Source: Longimicrobiales bacterium
GTDB taxonomy: Bacteria > Gemmatimonadota > Gemmatimonadetes > Longimicrobiales > RSA9
NCBI GenBank assembly: GCA_035461765.1
Contig: DATHUY010000052.1
Location: 1-53,424, forward strand
Direction: 5' to 3'
DNA: 53,424 bases
How positions within the stretch are numbered: the first letter of the stretch is position 1; the number at the start of each line of letters is the position of its first letter. The notes beneath the pieces are model-generated. The model searched no databases. It was not told the DNA's origin and worked only from the letters and a program-made list of their open reading frames with translations. This document shows, piece by piece, positions 42,444 through 51,159 of the stretch. The translations under genes and the position numbers were made by a program.

Positions 42444-44441
42444 TCAGCGCCCGCCGGGGCCGTCCGGGACGCCGCCAGCGGGCCAGTCACCGGGCCGTTC
42501 GGGGTGCCCCGTCTCCAACCACGCGTGTGGAATCAGGGCACCGTACGCGTGCGTACTGCTGCCCGCAGCGCCCGCCAGATCACGGGTCTCGCCGGGATCC
42601 GTGCTGAGATCGTAAAGCTCCTCGTTGCCCTGCTCGTAATAGATGTAGTGGTGCCCGTCGAGCACGACCGACGCGAGTCGCCGCGAGCCACTCCAGCGCT
42701 CCACGCCATTCCTGTCCAGCTGGAGCGATGAGAGCACCGGCGTGACGCGCTCGGCCGTGCCGTTCGCCTCCCAGAAGCGGGCCAGCGAGTGCCCCGGGAT
42801 GGGCTGACCGGTGCTCGGCTCGCTGCGACCCGACTGCGACGCCGTTGGGCTCAAGCCCCGCCGCGACGTGAGGTCCAGCACCGTGGCGGCGACGTCCTGA
42901 AGGGTAACCTCCCGCCCGACTCGAACGTCCGCCGGAACTCCGCGAGGCCACGAGATCACCAGTGGCACGTGCAGGGCAGGGAGGTACAGGCTGTGCGCGT
43001 GCCACCATAACCCGTGCTCCCCGAACTCCTCGCCATGATCGGACGTGATGATGACCACGGTGTTGTCCAGCACCCCATCCGCCTCCAGCTCCTCGAGCAG
43101 GTGGCCGACGTGTGAGTCGAGGTAGCGCAGCGCGGCTTCGTACCGGCCCACCGCACGCCGGGTCCGCTCCACCTGTTGGGGTGGCGCGGGCATCAGCCGG
43201 TCTTGCTCCAGCGTGTTGACTGGTAACGCGGAGCGTCGGGGCAGCCCTTCCATCAGCGTGAGCAGCGTATCCGGCGCGATGTACGGATCGTGCGCATCGA
43301 AGTAATTCACGAACGCAAAGAAGGGGCGCTCGCGATCACTCCGGATCCAGCCCAGCAGGTCATCAGTAATTTCGGCGGCGGTCCGGCGACGGTCGAAATC
43401 TTCGAACTCGAAGTCGTTCCCGTACCACCGGCTGCGCACCTCGTTCAGCAGGATCCCGCCGGGATAGGTTGCACGTATGAGGGCTGCCCAGTCCACGGTG
43501 AAATCGGTGTAGCGGTCGAAACCTCGCGCGAGTCCCATGGCCGAGTTCGCGTTGAACAGGTTGGCCACCAGGCCCGCGGTCCGGTATCCCCGACTGGAGA
43601 GCACTTCGGCAAGAGTGGGCTGGGAGTCATCCAGCGGCGTGCGCCAGGTCGCGTTCAGCTCGTGCGCCGCACGGCCCGTGAACAGCGACGCGTGCGAGGG
43701 CAGCGTCCATGGCGAGGGCGCGATCGCCAGGTCGAACGTCACGCCCGTGGCGGCGAATGCGTCGATCGCCGGGGTGGTGGGGCGCTCGTTGCCATAGAGT
43801 CCCATACTGAGCGCGCGCACCGTGTCCAGGATGATCAGGACCACGTTCGGGCGGCCGGGCGCCGCGAACGGCCGCCCGCGCTGCGCCCACCGCTCACCGA
43901 GAGAGGGTGCTGCGATGAGGCCGGCCGCGGTGACCGCCACCAGGCCGACGGCCACGAGCGTGCCTCGCTTCAGCAGGGGCGCGAGGCGTGCCGGGTCGTG
44001 GAACCTGCGCCACTGCGAGGCCCGGGTCGCGACGCCCAGGGTTATGAGGGCCGCCGCCCACTTCTCCAGCTCCTCCCAGTAGACGCGCAGCACGCCGTAC
44101 AGCAGCACCGCAACGACCAGGAACACGACCACACGCACCGAAATGAGGCGCGGGAATCGCTTGTGGATCGTACCCAGGATCAGGGCGCACGGCACGGCCC
44201 AGAGCGCGTGGCTGACCGGAGACATCCAGAGGACATTCGGGTCGTACCACACCAGCCGTGACAGCACCGCCGCCTTGATCACCATGAGGGACCCGCCGAA
44301 CAGGCCCACCAGCAACGCGAGCACGAACGCGAGCCGTACGGTGGTGGCCAGCGGATAGGTTACTGTGCCGCCGCCGTCGGGGGACCGGGGCTGCCCGGGC
44401 GCGGACACGTGATCCGGTGATACCTGTGCGGGTGACACCAT
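42444..44441 (-). CDS. Membrane-bound sulfatase-fold hydrolase/transferase with Thr nucleophile
   Basis: Protein of 665 residues. The N-terminal quarter has about four to five hydrophobic helices; a periplasmic alkaline-phosphatase-superfamily domain runs from about residue 200. VVLIILDTVRA provides the metal Asp pair, and the nucleophile region reads SPWTLPSHASLFTG with T246. True sulfatases need a Cys or Ser here for formylglycine, whereas LtaS- and EptA-type enzymes use Thr. SDHGEEFGEHGLWWH is the second metal motif. The reaction is probably phosphate-ester transfer or hydrolysis, not sulfate removal. It ends 54 bp before the VOC remnant. Confidence 0.85.
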   Translation of the reverse strand: MVSPAQVSPDHVSAPGQPRSPDGGGTVTYPLATTVRLAFVLALLVGLFGGSLMVIKAAVLSRLVWYDPNVLWMSPVSHALWAVPCALILGTIHKRFPRLISVRVVVFLVVAVLLYGVLRVYWEELEKWAAALITLGVATRASQWRRFHDPARLAPLLKRGTLVAVGLVAVTAAGLIAAPSLGERWAQRGRPFAAPGRPNVVLIILDTVRALSMGLYGNERPTTPAIDAFAATGVTFDLAIAPSPWTLPSHASLFTGRAAHELNATWRTPLDDSQPTLAEVLSSRGYRTAGLVANLFNANSAMGLARGFDRYTDFTVDWAALIRATYPGGILLNEVRSRWYGNDFEFEDFDRRRTAAEITDDLLGWIRSDRERPFFAFVNYFDAHDPYIAPDTLLTLMEGLPRRSALPVNTLEQDRLMPAPPQQVERTRRAVGRYEAALRYLDSHVGHLLEELEADGVLDNTVVIITSDHGEEFGEHGLWWHAHSLYLPALHVPLVISWPRGVPADVRVGREVTLQDVAATVLDLTSRRGLSPTASQSGRSEPSTGQPIPGHSLARFWEANGTAERVTPVLSSLQLDRNGVERWSGSRRLASVVLDGHHYIYYEQGNEELYDLSTDPGETRDLAGAAGSSTHAYGALIPHAWLETGHPERPGDWPAGGVPDGPGGR

Positions 44442-44842
44442 GAAAGGCCGTCCTGGGGTGGAGGGTGCGCTCTACTCCTGGAATCGAACCGATATTCACA
44501 ACTCAGCTCAGATGGGATTTCGAGGACCGAGCTCCAGTGTCACAGGAAGCCGGAAATCGTAGCCGCTGCCGACGCTCGAGCAGTCCCGCTATCCGTTCAA
44601 GTTGATCGACGCGGTCGGCAGAGCTCGTCAGGTGGATTCGTCGCATGTGATCCCCCTGGGCTCGGACGCAACCGTTCCACGCGGGGTTCGGGGCGTCTCA
44701 GCGACTTCCCCGATATGGATGACGCGCGCGGCTGTGGACATCACCACCGCTGCGCAGGCTGCGAGAACGAGCTCGTGACCGATCATGTATCCTCCCGGCT
44801 CGAGAACACGTCATGCCTGACCCGCGGCATCGCTCGTCAGCG
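44442..44842. other. 401-bp intergenic stretch; two doubtful small minus-strand frames
   Basis: The minus strand holds a 52-codon frame (44628-44786) with GGGAGG ahead of ATG and the start MIGHELVLAACAAVVMSTAA, and an overlapping 47-codon frame (44503-44646). The first is the better candidate because of its ribosome site and hydrophobic start. No homology is recognised for either. Nothing else is clear here. Confidence 0.4.
44628..44786 (-). CDS. Possible 52-residue small exported or membrane protein
   Basis: Starts MIGHELVLAACAAVVMST, a short hydrophobic segment, followed by a hydrophilic tail ending in GITCDEST. GGGAGG lies a few bases upstream of the ATG (44786). It lies between the sulfatase-fold gene and the DUF4126 gene, on the same strand. 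Only the ribosome site and the hydrophobic start support it. Confidence 0.35.
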   Translation of the reverse strand: MIGHELVLAACAAVVMSTAARVIHIGEVAETPRTPRGTVASEPRGITCDEST

Positions 44843-45352
44843 TCAGGGCCCCGTCGCAGCCTGGTTGCCCTCCGCAGTCGAAATCAGAATGTGGCCAATT
44901 GCCAATGCAAGGCAATCCTCGGCCAGACCGACGAGCGGATCCGGGATGTCGAGCCGGCGGCCGATCGCCGTCCGCAGCCGCACCATCACGTGCGCAGATC
45001 CGATCGCGCCAACCGACCCCAGCACAGCGGCGGGCACTGCCGCTTCACTGTTCCATGAGGCGATGACCGTCGCAGCGAATCCGCCTGAAACGGCTCGCGC
45101 AGCGAGCGAAGGCACCTCTGTGCGATCAGGTGCCATGGGCAGCTTGTCGCCGATGAGCTCGCCCAAAGACGCGAGTGCAAGTGCGTTGGACACGGCGGGT
45201 GATCGCAGTAGATGAGCTGCCCCGTTTGCGGACGAAGTTCCTGGAGGCGCTGGTGAAGCACGGCTCAGAAGCGCAGGCATCAGGAACGTACGCATTCCCG
45301 AGACGACTCCGACGCCCAGAGCTCCGAAAAACACAGACCTGATCCGGGACAT
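44843..45352 (-). CDS. DUF4126 family membrane protein
   Basis: Protein of 169 residues. The first helix and loop read SVFFGALGVGVVSGMRTFLMPALL, with the G-x-R-x5-P-A pattern of DUF4126; GELIGDKLPMAPDRT is the second conserved segment. Helices follow (VSGGFAATVIASW; AVPAAVLGSVGAIGSAHVMV; VGLAEDCLALAIGHILI). It is an inner-membrane family of unknown function. Start at ATG 45352. Confidence 0.82.
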   Translation of the reverse strand: MSRIRSVFFGALGVGVVSGMRTFLMPALLSRASPAPPGTSSANGAAHLLRSPAVSNALALASLGELIGDKLPMAPDRTEVPSLAARAVSGGFAATVIASWNSEAAVPAAVLGSVGAIGSAHVMVRLRTAIGRRLDIPDPLVGLAEDCLALAIGHILISTAEGNQAATGP

Positions 45353-45446
45353 TGGTCGCTCCTGTAGAATCGTTCATCCACCGGGAGCGAAGTGCGAGAA
45401 GCACGCCATGATGTCGGCGGCTGTCACCGCCCGCAGCGGCCGCCCG

Positions 45447-47420
45447 TCACCGGGTACGCTGCGAGGGGACCCCGCCGAGTCGCTTCTGCAGATCAGCGAA
45501 ACGCGGGTCATCCTGCGCGTATGCGAATAGAGGATTGAGCACTTGAGTGTGCGGAACGCCGCCCGGCAGGCCGCTGAGCGAGCGGTCCTGCAGTGCACGA
45601 TTCAGCCACACATAGGATTCATCCAGCTGATCTGAACCGACGAACTGCAGCGCGACATCGTAAGCGTCAGCTTCACCGCGCTGCCACCGTTCCAGCAGCT
45701 GCTCACGGATCTCGAGCGCTTCGCTCTGTCGTCCGGCTCGGCCGAGTATGAAGCCGATGAGGCTCGTGCTTGACCCGCTCGCATCAGGAGGCGCCGCGCG
45801 GAGGATTGCGATAGCGTTGTCCCACTGCTCCAGGCGCGCGTGGCACAGCGCGGCAATGCTCGACACGCGCAGCAATGGCGGCCGCACGGACTCCAGCTTC
45901 CTGAGCTGCTCGATCGCCTCCGGGCAGCGGTCGTTGCCCGCGAGGGCGCGCGCGAGCTCGGCATTCGCTCGCGGCGAGAGCGGCTCCAGCTCCAGCGCGC
46001 GCTGAGCATGAACGAGTGCCTGGTGCGGACGACTCATCCAGAGGTGTAGCGTGACGAGCCACTCGTGCGTGTTCGCATGGTCCGGATCGAGCGCGAGTGC
46101 ACTATTCAAATGCGCTTCGGCCGACACGAAGTCGAACGTACCCATCAGCAGGATGCCCAGCGTAGCGTGGGCGTCAGCCAGGCGGTCGTCGAGGGCGAGC
46201 GCCCGCTCGGCAGCCTGCAGACCGAGCGTGAAATAACGATCGCGCTCCTGCCGCGGCGCCGACGTCGCAGCTCTGCCGTACATCTTGCCGAGACCGGCCC
46301 ATGCGAGGGCGTAATCCGGGTCCAGCGCTACTGAACTCTGCAAGTGCTCGATCCCCGCGTGCACGCCGCTGTCGCTCCGCAGCAGAGCGCTGTCGCTGCC
46401 GCGCAGGTAATGCTCATATGCGGCGATGCTTCGCGTTCCGCGCAGCGCGTCATCCGCTTCCGTTGCACGTGAGACCGCGCTGCGGTGCGCCACGACGGCA
46501 ATCACCACGCCCGTGGTGACTACGGCAACTGCGGCCAGGGCCAGCCGCAGCGTCGACCTGCTCCGGCGAGGCCGCGACGAGATGTGCGCACCCGACGCAG
46601 TTGTGCGCCCGGGATGTGCCGCCGCCGCTGCCGCATCGACCGCACTCTCCAGCGGAGTCGGCGACGTGACTGAGTCGACGACGACCGGCCGCGGCGTGCT
46701 GCGCAGTCGATCCGCGAGTGCCATCAACTCCGGCACCGGCTCCGTGCCGAACTCGTCGCGCAGCAACTGCTCGTGGAGGCGCGCCTGCGTCAGCGCACCC
46801 GCGCGGTTGCCGAGCGCGTCGAGCGCCAGCATCAACCGAATCGTGGCGCCGGAGTCAGCCGGATCGTGCGCGACGCGGGCTCTCCACCAGTCGGCGGCAG
46901 CGGCGCGGTCTCCGGCCGCTTCGGCTGCTTCGGCCAGTCGCTCCAGTGCCTTCGCATACATGCCGGCCAGACGGTCTCGCTCGCGATCTGCCCAATCCCC
47001 GAAATCCGGGGCGCCGGTCACGAAGAACGCGTCCAGAAACGCGCCCGAGTACAGCGAGGCAGCACGCTCGTCTTCGCCCTGAGCGATGGCGGTGCGGAAT
47101 TCCACGACATCGATCGTCAGGAACGCCGTGTCCAGGCGGAGCTCATCGAAGTCGGAGACGATGGCGTCGTCGCCGAGCGTCCTCCTGAGAACGTAGACCG
47201 ACTGGTTGAGCAGCTTGCGCGCACTGACCGTATCGTGATCGGGCCAGAGCATGGCCATGACGGCTTCGCGCGCACGGCCCCGGGGGTACGCGCTCGCCAG
47301 CAGTGCGAGCAGGCCGATGCGGTGCCGCTGAACGGCCCGGCCGGTCAACGGACTGCCGTCCGGGCGTGAAAAACGGGGGGATCCGAAAAGCGTAAGTGAG
47401 GCTACCGCTTTGTCTTGCAT
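45447..47420 (-). CDS. SARP/BTAD-type membrane-anchored transcriptional regulator with TPR domain
   Basis: Protein of 657 residues. An N-terminal winged helix of OmpR/SARP type (about 1-100: LTLFGSPRFSRPDGSPL, SARKLLNQSVYVLRRTL) is followed by a bacterial transcriptional activator (BTAD) domain (about 105-245). A Ser/Arg linker leads to one transmembrane helix (291-311), then TPR repeats (about 335-640: YALAWAGLGKMYGRA, ADAHATLGILLMGTFDFVSA) outside the membrane. The layout suggests a one-component receptor that binds DNA inside and senses proteins or peptides in the periplasm. It is divergent from the Ig-like lipoprotein gene, a possible target. This architecture is well represented in Gemmatimonadota. 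Confidence 0.87.
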   Translation of the reverse strand: MQDKAVASLTLFGSPRFSRPDGSPLTGRAVQRHRIGLLALLASAYPRGRAREAVMAMLWPDHDTVSARKLLNQSVYVLRRTLGDDAIVSDFDELRLDTAFLTIDVVEFRTAIAQGEDERAASLYSGAFLDAFFVTGAPDFGDWADRERDRLAGMYAKALERLAEAAEAAGDRAAAADWWRARVAHDPADSGATIRLMLALDALGNRAGALTQARLHEQLLRDEFGTEPVPELMALADRLRSTPRPVVVDSVTSPTPLESAVDAAAAAAHPGRTTASGAHISSRPRRSRSTLRLALAAVAVVTTGVVIAVVAHRSAVSRATEADDALRGTRSIAAYEHYLRGSDSALLRSDSGVHAGIEHLQSSVALDPDYALAWAGLGKMYGRAATSAPRQERDRYFTLGLQAAERALALDDRLADAHATLGILLMGTFDFVSAEAHLNSALALDPDHANTHEWLVTLHLWMSRPHQALVHAQRALELEPLSPRANAELARALAGNDRCPEAIEQLRKLESVRPPLLRVSSIAALCHARLEQWDNAIAILRAAPPDASGSSTSLIGFILGRAGRQSEALEIREQLLERWQRGEADAYDVALQFVGSDQLDESYVWLNRALQDRSLSGLPGGVPHTQVLNPLFAYAQDDPRFADLQKRLGGVPSQRTR

Positions 47421-47571
47421 GCGAGTTGACCAGCGGTGATCGGCAGTTCACAGGCGCGGAGTAACGTCCGTTTCGAATGTAATTACGGGCTCCAGGAATG
47501 ACCAGCACGGAGCTCCGGACACCGCCACGCCGATTCCCCGTTTCGAACGCCCCGCCGACATGGAGCACAAC

Positions 47572-48921
47572 ATGACCGCAACCATCGGGCACACCTTAAC
47601 GCGAGCGACGCCGCGCGGCACGCCACTGTTTGCATGTCTGATGCTGGTCGTGGCGGCATGCGGTGATCCGCCGACCGCGACCAGTCCGTTCCAGATCCAG
47701 ATCGTGTCCGGCGATTCACAGACCGCCGAGATCGGATCCGTCCTGCCGAGCCCGCTGGTCGTCCGGGTCCTCCGGGGAGGGGTCGGTGCCAAAGGCGTCG
47801 AGATCGGGTGGAACGTCGAGGAAACGGGCGGTCGCGTGGCCTCCGCGGCGGCGCCATCGGTAACGGACGCGAACGGTTACGCGCAGGTGCAACGCACGCT
47901 CGGCACCCGCGCCGGGCCGCATCGTACCACCGCGGCCATCGTGGGCAGCCTGGCCGCGACCGTACGATTCACGTCGATTGCCCAGGTATCGGGAGCAGTG
48001 CGCATCGCTCCGCATCCGGACGGCAGTGGAACCGCGCAGACGGATACGGTGATGGCCACGTTGCGACCCTATCGCGTACTCGTCACGGACCACTTCGACC
48101 AGCCGGTAGCAGGAGTCGCCGTGCGCTGGTGGCCGGACAGCGTTGTGACGATCACCGACGCGAGCGGTGTGGCGGCGCATGCAGCAACACTTGGCATTGT
48201 CCCCGGCCCGCAGGTGACCTGGGCATTGGTGTCAGGGCTACCCGGGTCGCCGGTCGAATTCAGCGCCGTCGCGCGCCCCGGCAACCCGGTTGCCCTCGAG
48301 GTCATCGAAGGGAATGGCCAGATCGGCGTTATTGGCCGGCCGCTGGGTCGATACCGCGTTGAGGCGGTCGATATGCACGACAACGCAGTGGCGGGGGTGC
48401 TCGTGGAATGGGCCACCACGCCCGGGACCGGCACCCTCGACACGCCGCGGGGCTTCACGGCAGCCGATCCGCAGACGGGCGTGCTCCGACCCGCGGCGAT
48501 GGCGGTGCACACCCTCGCGGACGCCCAGGGCGCGGTCGTAGCCACGGCCACGGCCCCCGACCTCCCCGGCGCACCGCAGGTGACGTTCACATCGACTGCA
48601 GTGTCGGCGAGGGTAATCCTGATCACTCCGGAAGGGACCTGCGTCGGCTGCTGGGATTACAACGACGACAACAACGGGGTGCCGCGCTTCGAGCCCCAGG
48701 CCGCCGAGATCGCACCAGGCGGGACGGTTGCCTGGCTGTGGGACGGTGGAGTGTGCGACGTGACCTTCGAGGACGATCCGCAGCCGCCGGTCAGCGCGCC
48801 GGCCCGTACTACCGGAGTGCACACTCGGACGTTCGACGCGCCGGGCTCATACCGCTACCGCTGCACGGCCCGTTCGGCCGGCTTCGCGACAGGCATGGCA
48901 GGCGTGGTCATCGTTCGCTGA
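47572..48921 (+). CDS. Ig-like repeat lipoprotein with C-terminal cupredoxin-like domain
   Basis: Protein of about 449 residues. Lipobox LVVAAC gives the lipid anchor at residue 30. Three bacterial Ig-like (Big_1) repeats follow, the last with AVDMHDNAVAGVLVEW. The C-terminal about 110 residues look like a cupredoxin (VAWLWDGGVCDVTFED ... GSYRYRCTARSAGFATGM): the Cys and Met ligand positions are visible, but the His after the Cys is replaced by Ser/Ala, so copper binding is doubtful. GGAG 6 nt upstream of ATG 47572 favours this start over the ATG at 47560. It is divergent from the BTAD regulator. Confidence 0.82.
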   Translation: MTATIGHTLTRATPRGTPLFACLMLVVAACGDPPTATSPFQIQIVSGDSQTAEIGSVLPSPLVVRVLRGGVGAKGVEIGWNVEETGGRVASAAAPSVTDANGYAQVQRTLGTRAGPHRTTAAIVGSLAATVRFTSIAQVSGAVRIAPHPDGSGTAQTDTVMATLRPYRVLVTDHFDQPVAGVAVRWWPDSVVTITDASGVAAHAATLGIVPGPQVTWALVSGLPGSPVEFSAVARPGNPVALEVIEGNGQIGVIGRPLGRYRVEAVDMHDNAVAGVLVEWATTPGTGTLDTPRGFTAADPQTGVLRPAAMAVHTLADAQGAVVATATAPDLPGAPQVTFTSTAVSARVILITPEGTCVGCWDYNDDNNGVPRFEPQAAEIAPGGTVAWLWDGGVCDVTFEDDPQPPVSAPARTTGVHTRTFDAPGSYRYRCTARSAGFATGMAGVVIVR

Positions 48922-49023
48922 GCGCACGTCGATCGTGGGACGCGGTTGGGAGACCACCTCCCATGGTGCGCGGGTCGAAGCGGGGATCGATGTCGCAGGC
49001 CGGGTGCTGACGTGCGTCAAGCG

Positions 49024-49845
49024 TCAGTCCCGTCCTGCATCCCGCCGCGTCAGCCGCAGCGATGCTGCGGGATAGGTCGGCGGATACAGTACGATCATGT
49101 CCGGCTGAAGATACAGGCCGTAGTATACCAATCCGCCCTTGTCCAGCCATTCGAGCCAGACCTTGACCCGACCGTCCTCGGCCAGTTCGAAATGGTGCCG
49201 CCTGTAGTCGCCCGACGTATCGCGGAACACGGCGAGGTGCGCGCGATTCCGCTCGAAGTAGACCCGCTCGATTTCATGCGGAGTCGTGCCCGGCTCCACT
49301 TCCCACACTCCATCGATCGCAGTAGGCGCTCGATTGTTATGATGCGCGATCCAGTAAGTGACTGAGAACGCAACGAGACAGAGGACCAGTGCGGGGAATA
49401 CGGCAGTAAGCCGATCCGGCGTCGGCCGGCCGGGCCCGAGGACCACACGGATGAGATCCGTCCGGTAAGGCCAGATGATGCTTACGACGAGGACGAGCAG
49501 GACTGCGGCAGCCATCAGCCCGCCAGCGTCCACGCCATAGAAGATGTCGACCAGGACGATGTTCGCCGCGATTGGCAGCAGGAGCAACGCGCCAGCGAGC
49601 GCGAGCCGCTCCTGCGTCAGGCACAGGCCGGCGATGATCTGAGCCAGCGCGATCAGATTGCCGTACACCCACGAGTAGCCGAAGTAATACCAGGTCAGCC
49701 AGAAGCCGCTCACCTCCCGCAGGGGCCGATCGAGCTCAGATTCCAGTACGGTGAACTGCGCGCCGTTCAGCTTCGCGAATCCATAGAATATCGCGATGGC
49801 AGCCGCTGACCACCGCACGAGCGGGCCCGCACCTCGAGTCGTCAC
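49024..49845 (-). CDS. DoxX-like membrane protein
   Basis: Protein of 273 residues. About five hydrophobic helices fill the first 170 residues (RWSAAAIAIFYGFAKLNGAQ, FGYSWVYGNLIALAQIIAGL, LALAGALLLLPIAANIVLV), giving a DoxX/SURF4-like bundle. The last 100 residues form a soluble domain (WEVEPGTTPHEIERVYFERN, HFELAEDGRVKVWLEW). It starts at GTG and no better ATG is available. Related small-helix bundles act in respiratory or thiol chemistry, but the role here is open. Confidence 0.72.
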   Translation of the reverse strand: MTTRGAGPLVRWSAAAIAIFYGFAKLNGAQFTVLESELDRPLREVSGFWLTWYYFGYSWVYGNLIALAQIIAGLCLTQERLALAGALLLLPIAANIVLVDIFYGVDAGGLMAAAVLLVLVVSIIWPYRTDLIRVVLGPGRPTPDRLTAVFPALVLCLVAFSVTYWIAHHNNRAPTAIDGVWEVEPGTTPHEIERVYFERNRAHLAVFRDTSGDYRRHHFELAEDGRVKVWLEWLDKGGLVYYGLYLQPDMIVLYPPTYPAASLRLTRRDAGRD

Positions 49846-49872
49846 CGTGTGGTTACTAAGACCGTGCGTCGG

Positions 49873-51036
49873 TCAGGGGCAGTATGCGTAGGGCGGCGGC
49901 CCGGCTGGCGCCTGCGAGCGGAGTTGCAGCTGGAGCCGGTACGTCGCAAGCACCTGGTTCGTCTGCACGAACGTGGGGTCGGTGATGTTGCCCCAGAGGT
50001 AGAAGATCGTCCAGTCGCTGTTTGTCAGCGTTGCGCCGGGGTTGTTCTGGGCGGCCTTCCACGCCGCCTTCGTCACCGGCGTCGTGAACAGTGCGGGATC
50101 GATGACCATCTCCTGCGACCACGGGCAGAACCACCAGCGCCGACGCCGCACGCAGACGGTTGGTGCGACGTGCCAGTTCCACTCGACGAAGCAGTTCGGG
50201 TTGTTGCGAGTGTCCACGTGCAGATAGCCCGGCGCCACCCTCTGGATCCAGACCTTCTTCGGTGACACGCCCATGAGAGTCATGAGGCGACACATCTCGT
50301 GGGCGCGGCCCCAGCAGCCATCGTCGGGATACATGAACGGAATACACGGTGGCGGGACGGTGAGCGGAGCGCAGGTCGTGGCGGCCATGGCGTCGAAGAC
50401 CTGTTGCGCGTACGCGGCCGACATGCAGCGCCAGTGGAACCACCGCCAGGGCCAGCACGGCCACCACCAGATGCGCAGCAGCAGGTCTCGCAACCAGCCG
50501 AACGGCCACGGCCACTTCGGCAGCTCTCGTCGCGGGAACGGCGGGAGCGGTGGCAGCGGCGAGTCCGGACCCGGCGTGAAGCCGCGGACATCGATGATGT
50601 TGTGGCTGTCATCCTCGGTCAGGATGACGACGCTGCCGCCCTGCAGCGACTCGCGCAGCCGCGCCTGGAGCTCGGCGAAATCGGAGCTGTCGGTCCGGAG
50701 CACATGACGCGCGTGCGACATTTCGATTTCGACGTCGATGCCGTTCGGACCCGTCGACATCGCGACCACGCGCGTGACGTGCGGGATCAGCACGTTCGTG
50801 ATGTGCGTCGTCGCCGGATCCACTTCGACATAGACCGGGCGCTGCTGCCGGCTGAGACCATCCAGCACCTGGGCGAATCCGGGCGAGCGAGGATCCGCAG
50901 GATCGAGTCGGACGCGGCGCCCTCCGTCGAGCACCACCGAGATGCCGCGTTCCTCGCGCAACATTTCCGCGGCCCCGCGCTCGAGCGGCGGATCCAGGCG
51001 TACTGTGCTGGAAACGATCGCGTTAGGATTCTGCAT
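49873..51036 (-). CDS. Protein-glutaminase-like protein with Trp/Pro-rich linker
   Basis: Protein of 387 residues. The C-terminal domain (about 225-345) follows the protein-glutamine glutaminase pattern: DGCWGRAHEMC with Cys C241, WNWHVAP with H289, VIDPALF with D313, then PVTKAAWKAA. Such enzymes deamidate glutamine side chains in proteins. Between the N-terminal about 155 residues (unknown fold) and this domain lies a segment packed with Trp, Pro and Cys (WPWPFGWLRDLLLRIWWWPCWPW), about 165-204. No signal peptide is visible, unlike the secreted Chryseobacterium enzyme. The next gene upstream on this strand encodes an MBL-fold hydrolase, with about 120 bp between. It could be an effector or processing enzyme; substrate and secretion are unknown. 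Confidence 0.75.
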   Translation of the reverse strand: MQNPNAIVSSTVRLDPPLERGAAEMLREERGISVVLDGGRRVRLDPADPRSPGFAQVLDGLSRQQRPVYVEVDPATTHITNVLIPHVTRVVAMSTGPNGIDVEIEMSHARHVLRTDSSDFAELQARLRESLQGGSVVILTEDDSHNIIDVRGFTPGPDSPLPPLPPFPRRELPKWPWPFGWLRDLLLRIWWWPCWPWRWFHWRCMSAAYAQQVFDAMAATTCAPLTVPPPCIPFMYPDDGCWGRAHEMCRLMTLMGVSPKKVWIQRVAPGYLHVDTRNNPNCFVEWNWHVAPTVCVRRRRWWFCPWSQEMVIDPALFTTPVTKAAWKAAQNNPGATLTNSDWTIFYLWGNITDPTFVQTNQVLATYRLQLQLRSQAPAGPPPYAYCP

Positions 51037-51159
51037 CGCAACCTCCTCCGTGGCTCAACGTGAGTGGTGAGGAAACGAATTCCCAATCGGGACTGTCAGC
51101 GCTGTTCATAGTTCACGAGCAACTGGAAGGGCTCATCGGCAGGTTCCGCAACGTCCGCC

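Noticed and set aside
44482-44492. tRNA T-arm-like GGTTCGATTCC on the minus strand
   Set aside because: No matching acceptor stem, D-arm or anticodon arm could be built around it, and the T-stem is not complementary.
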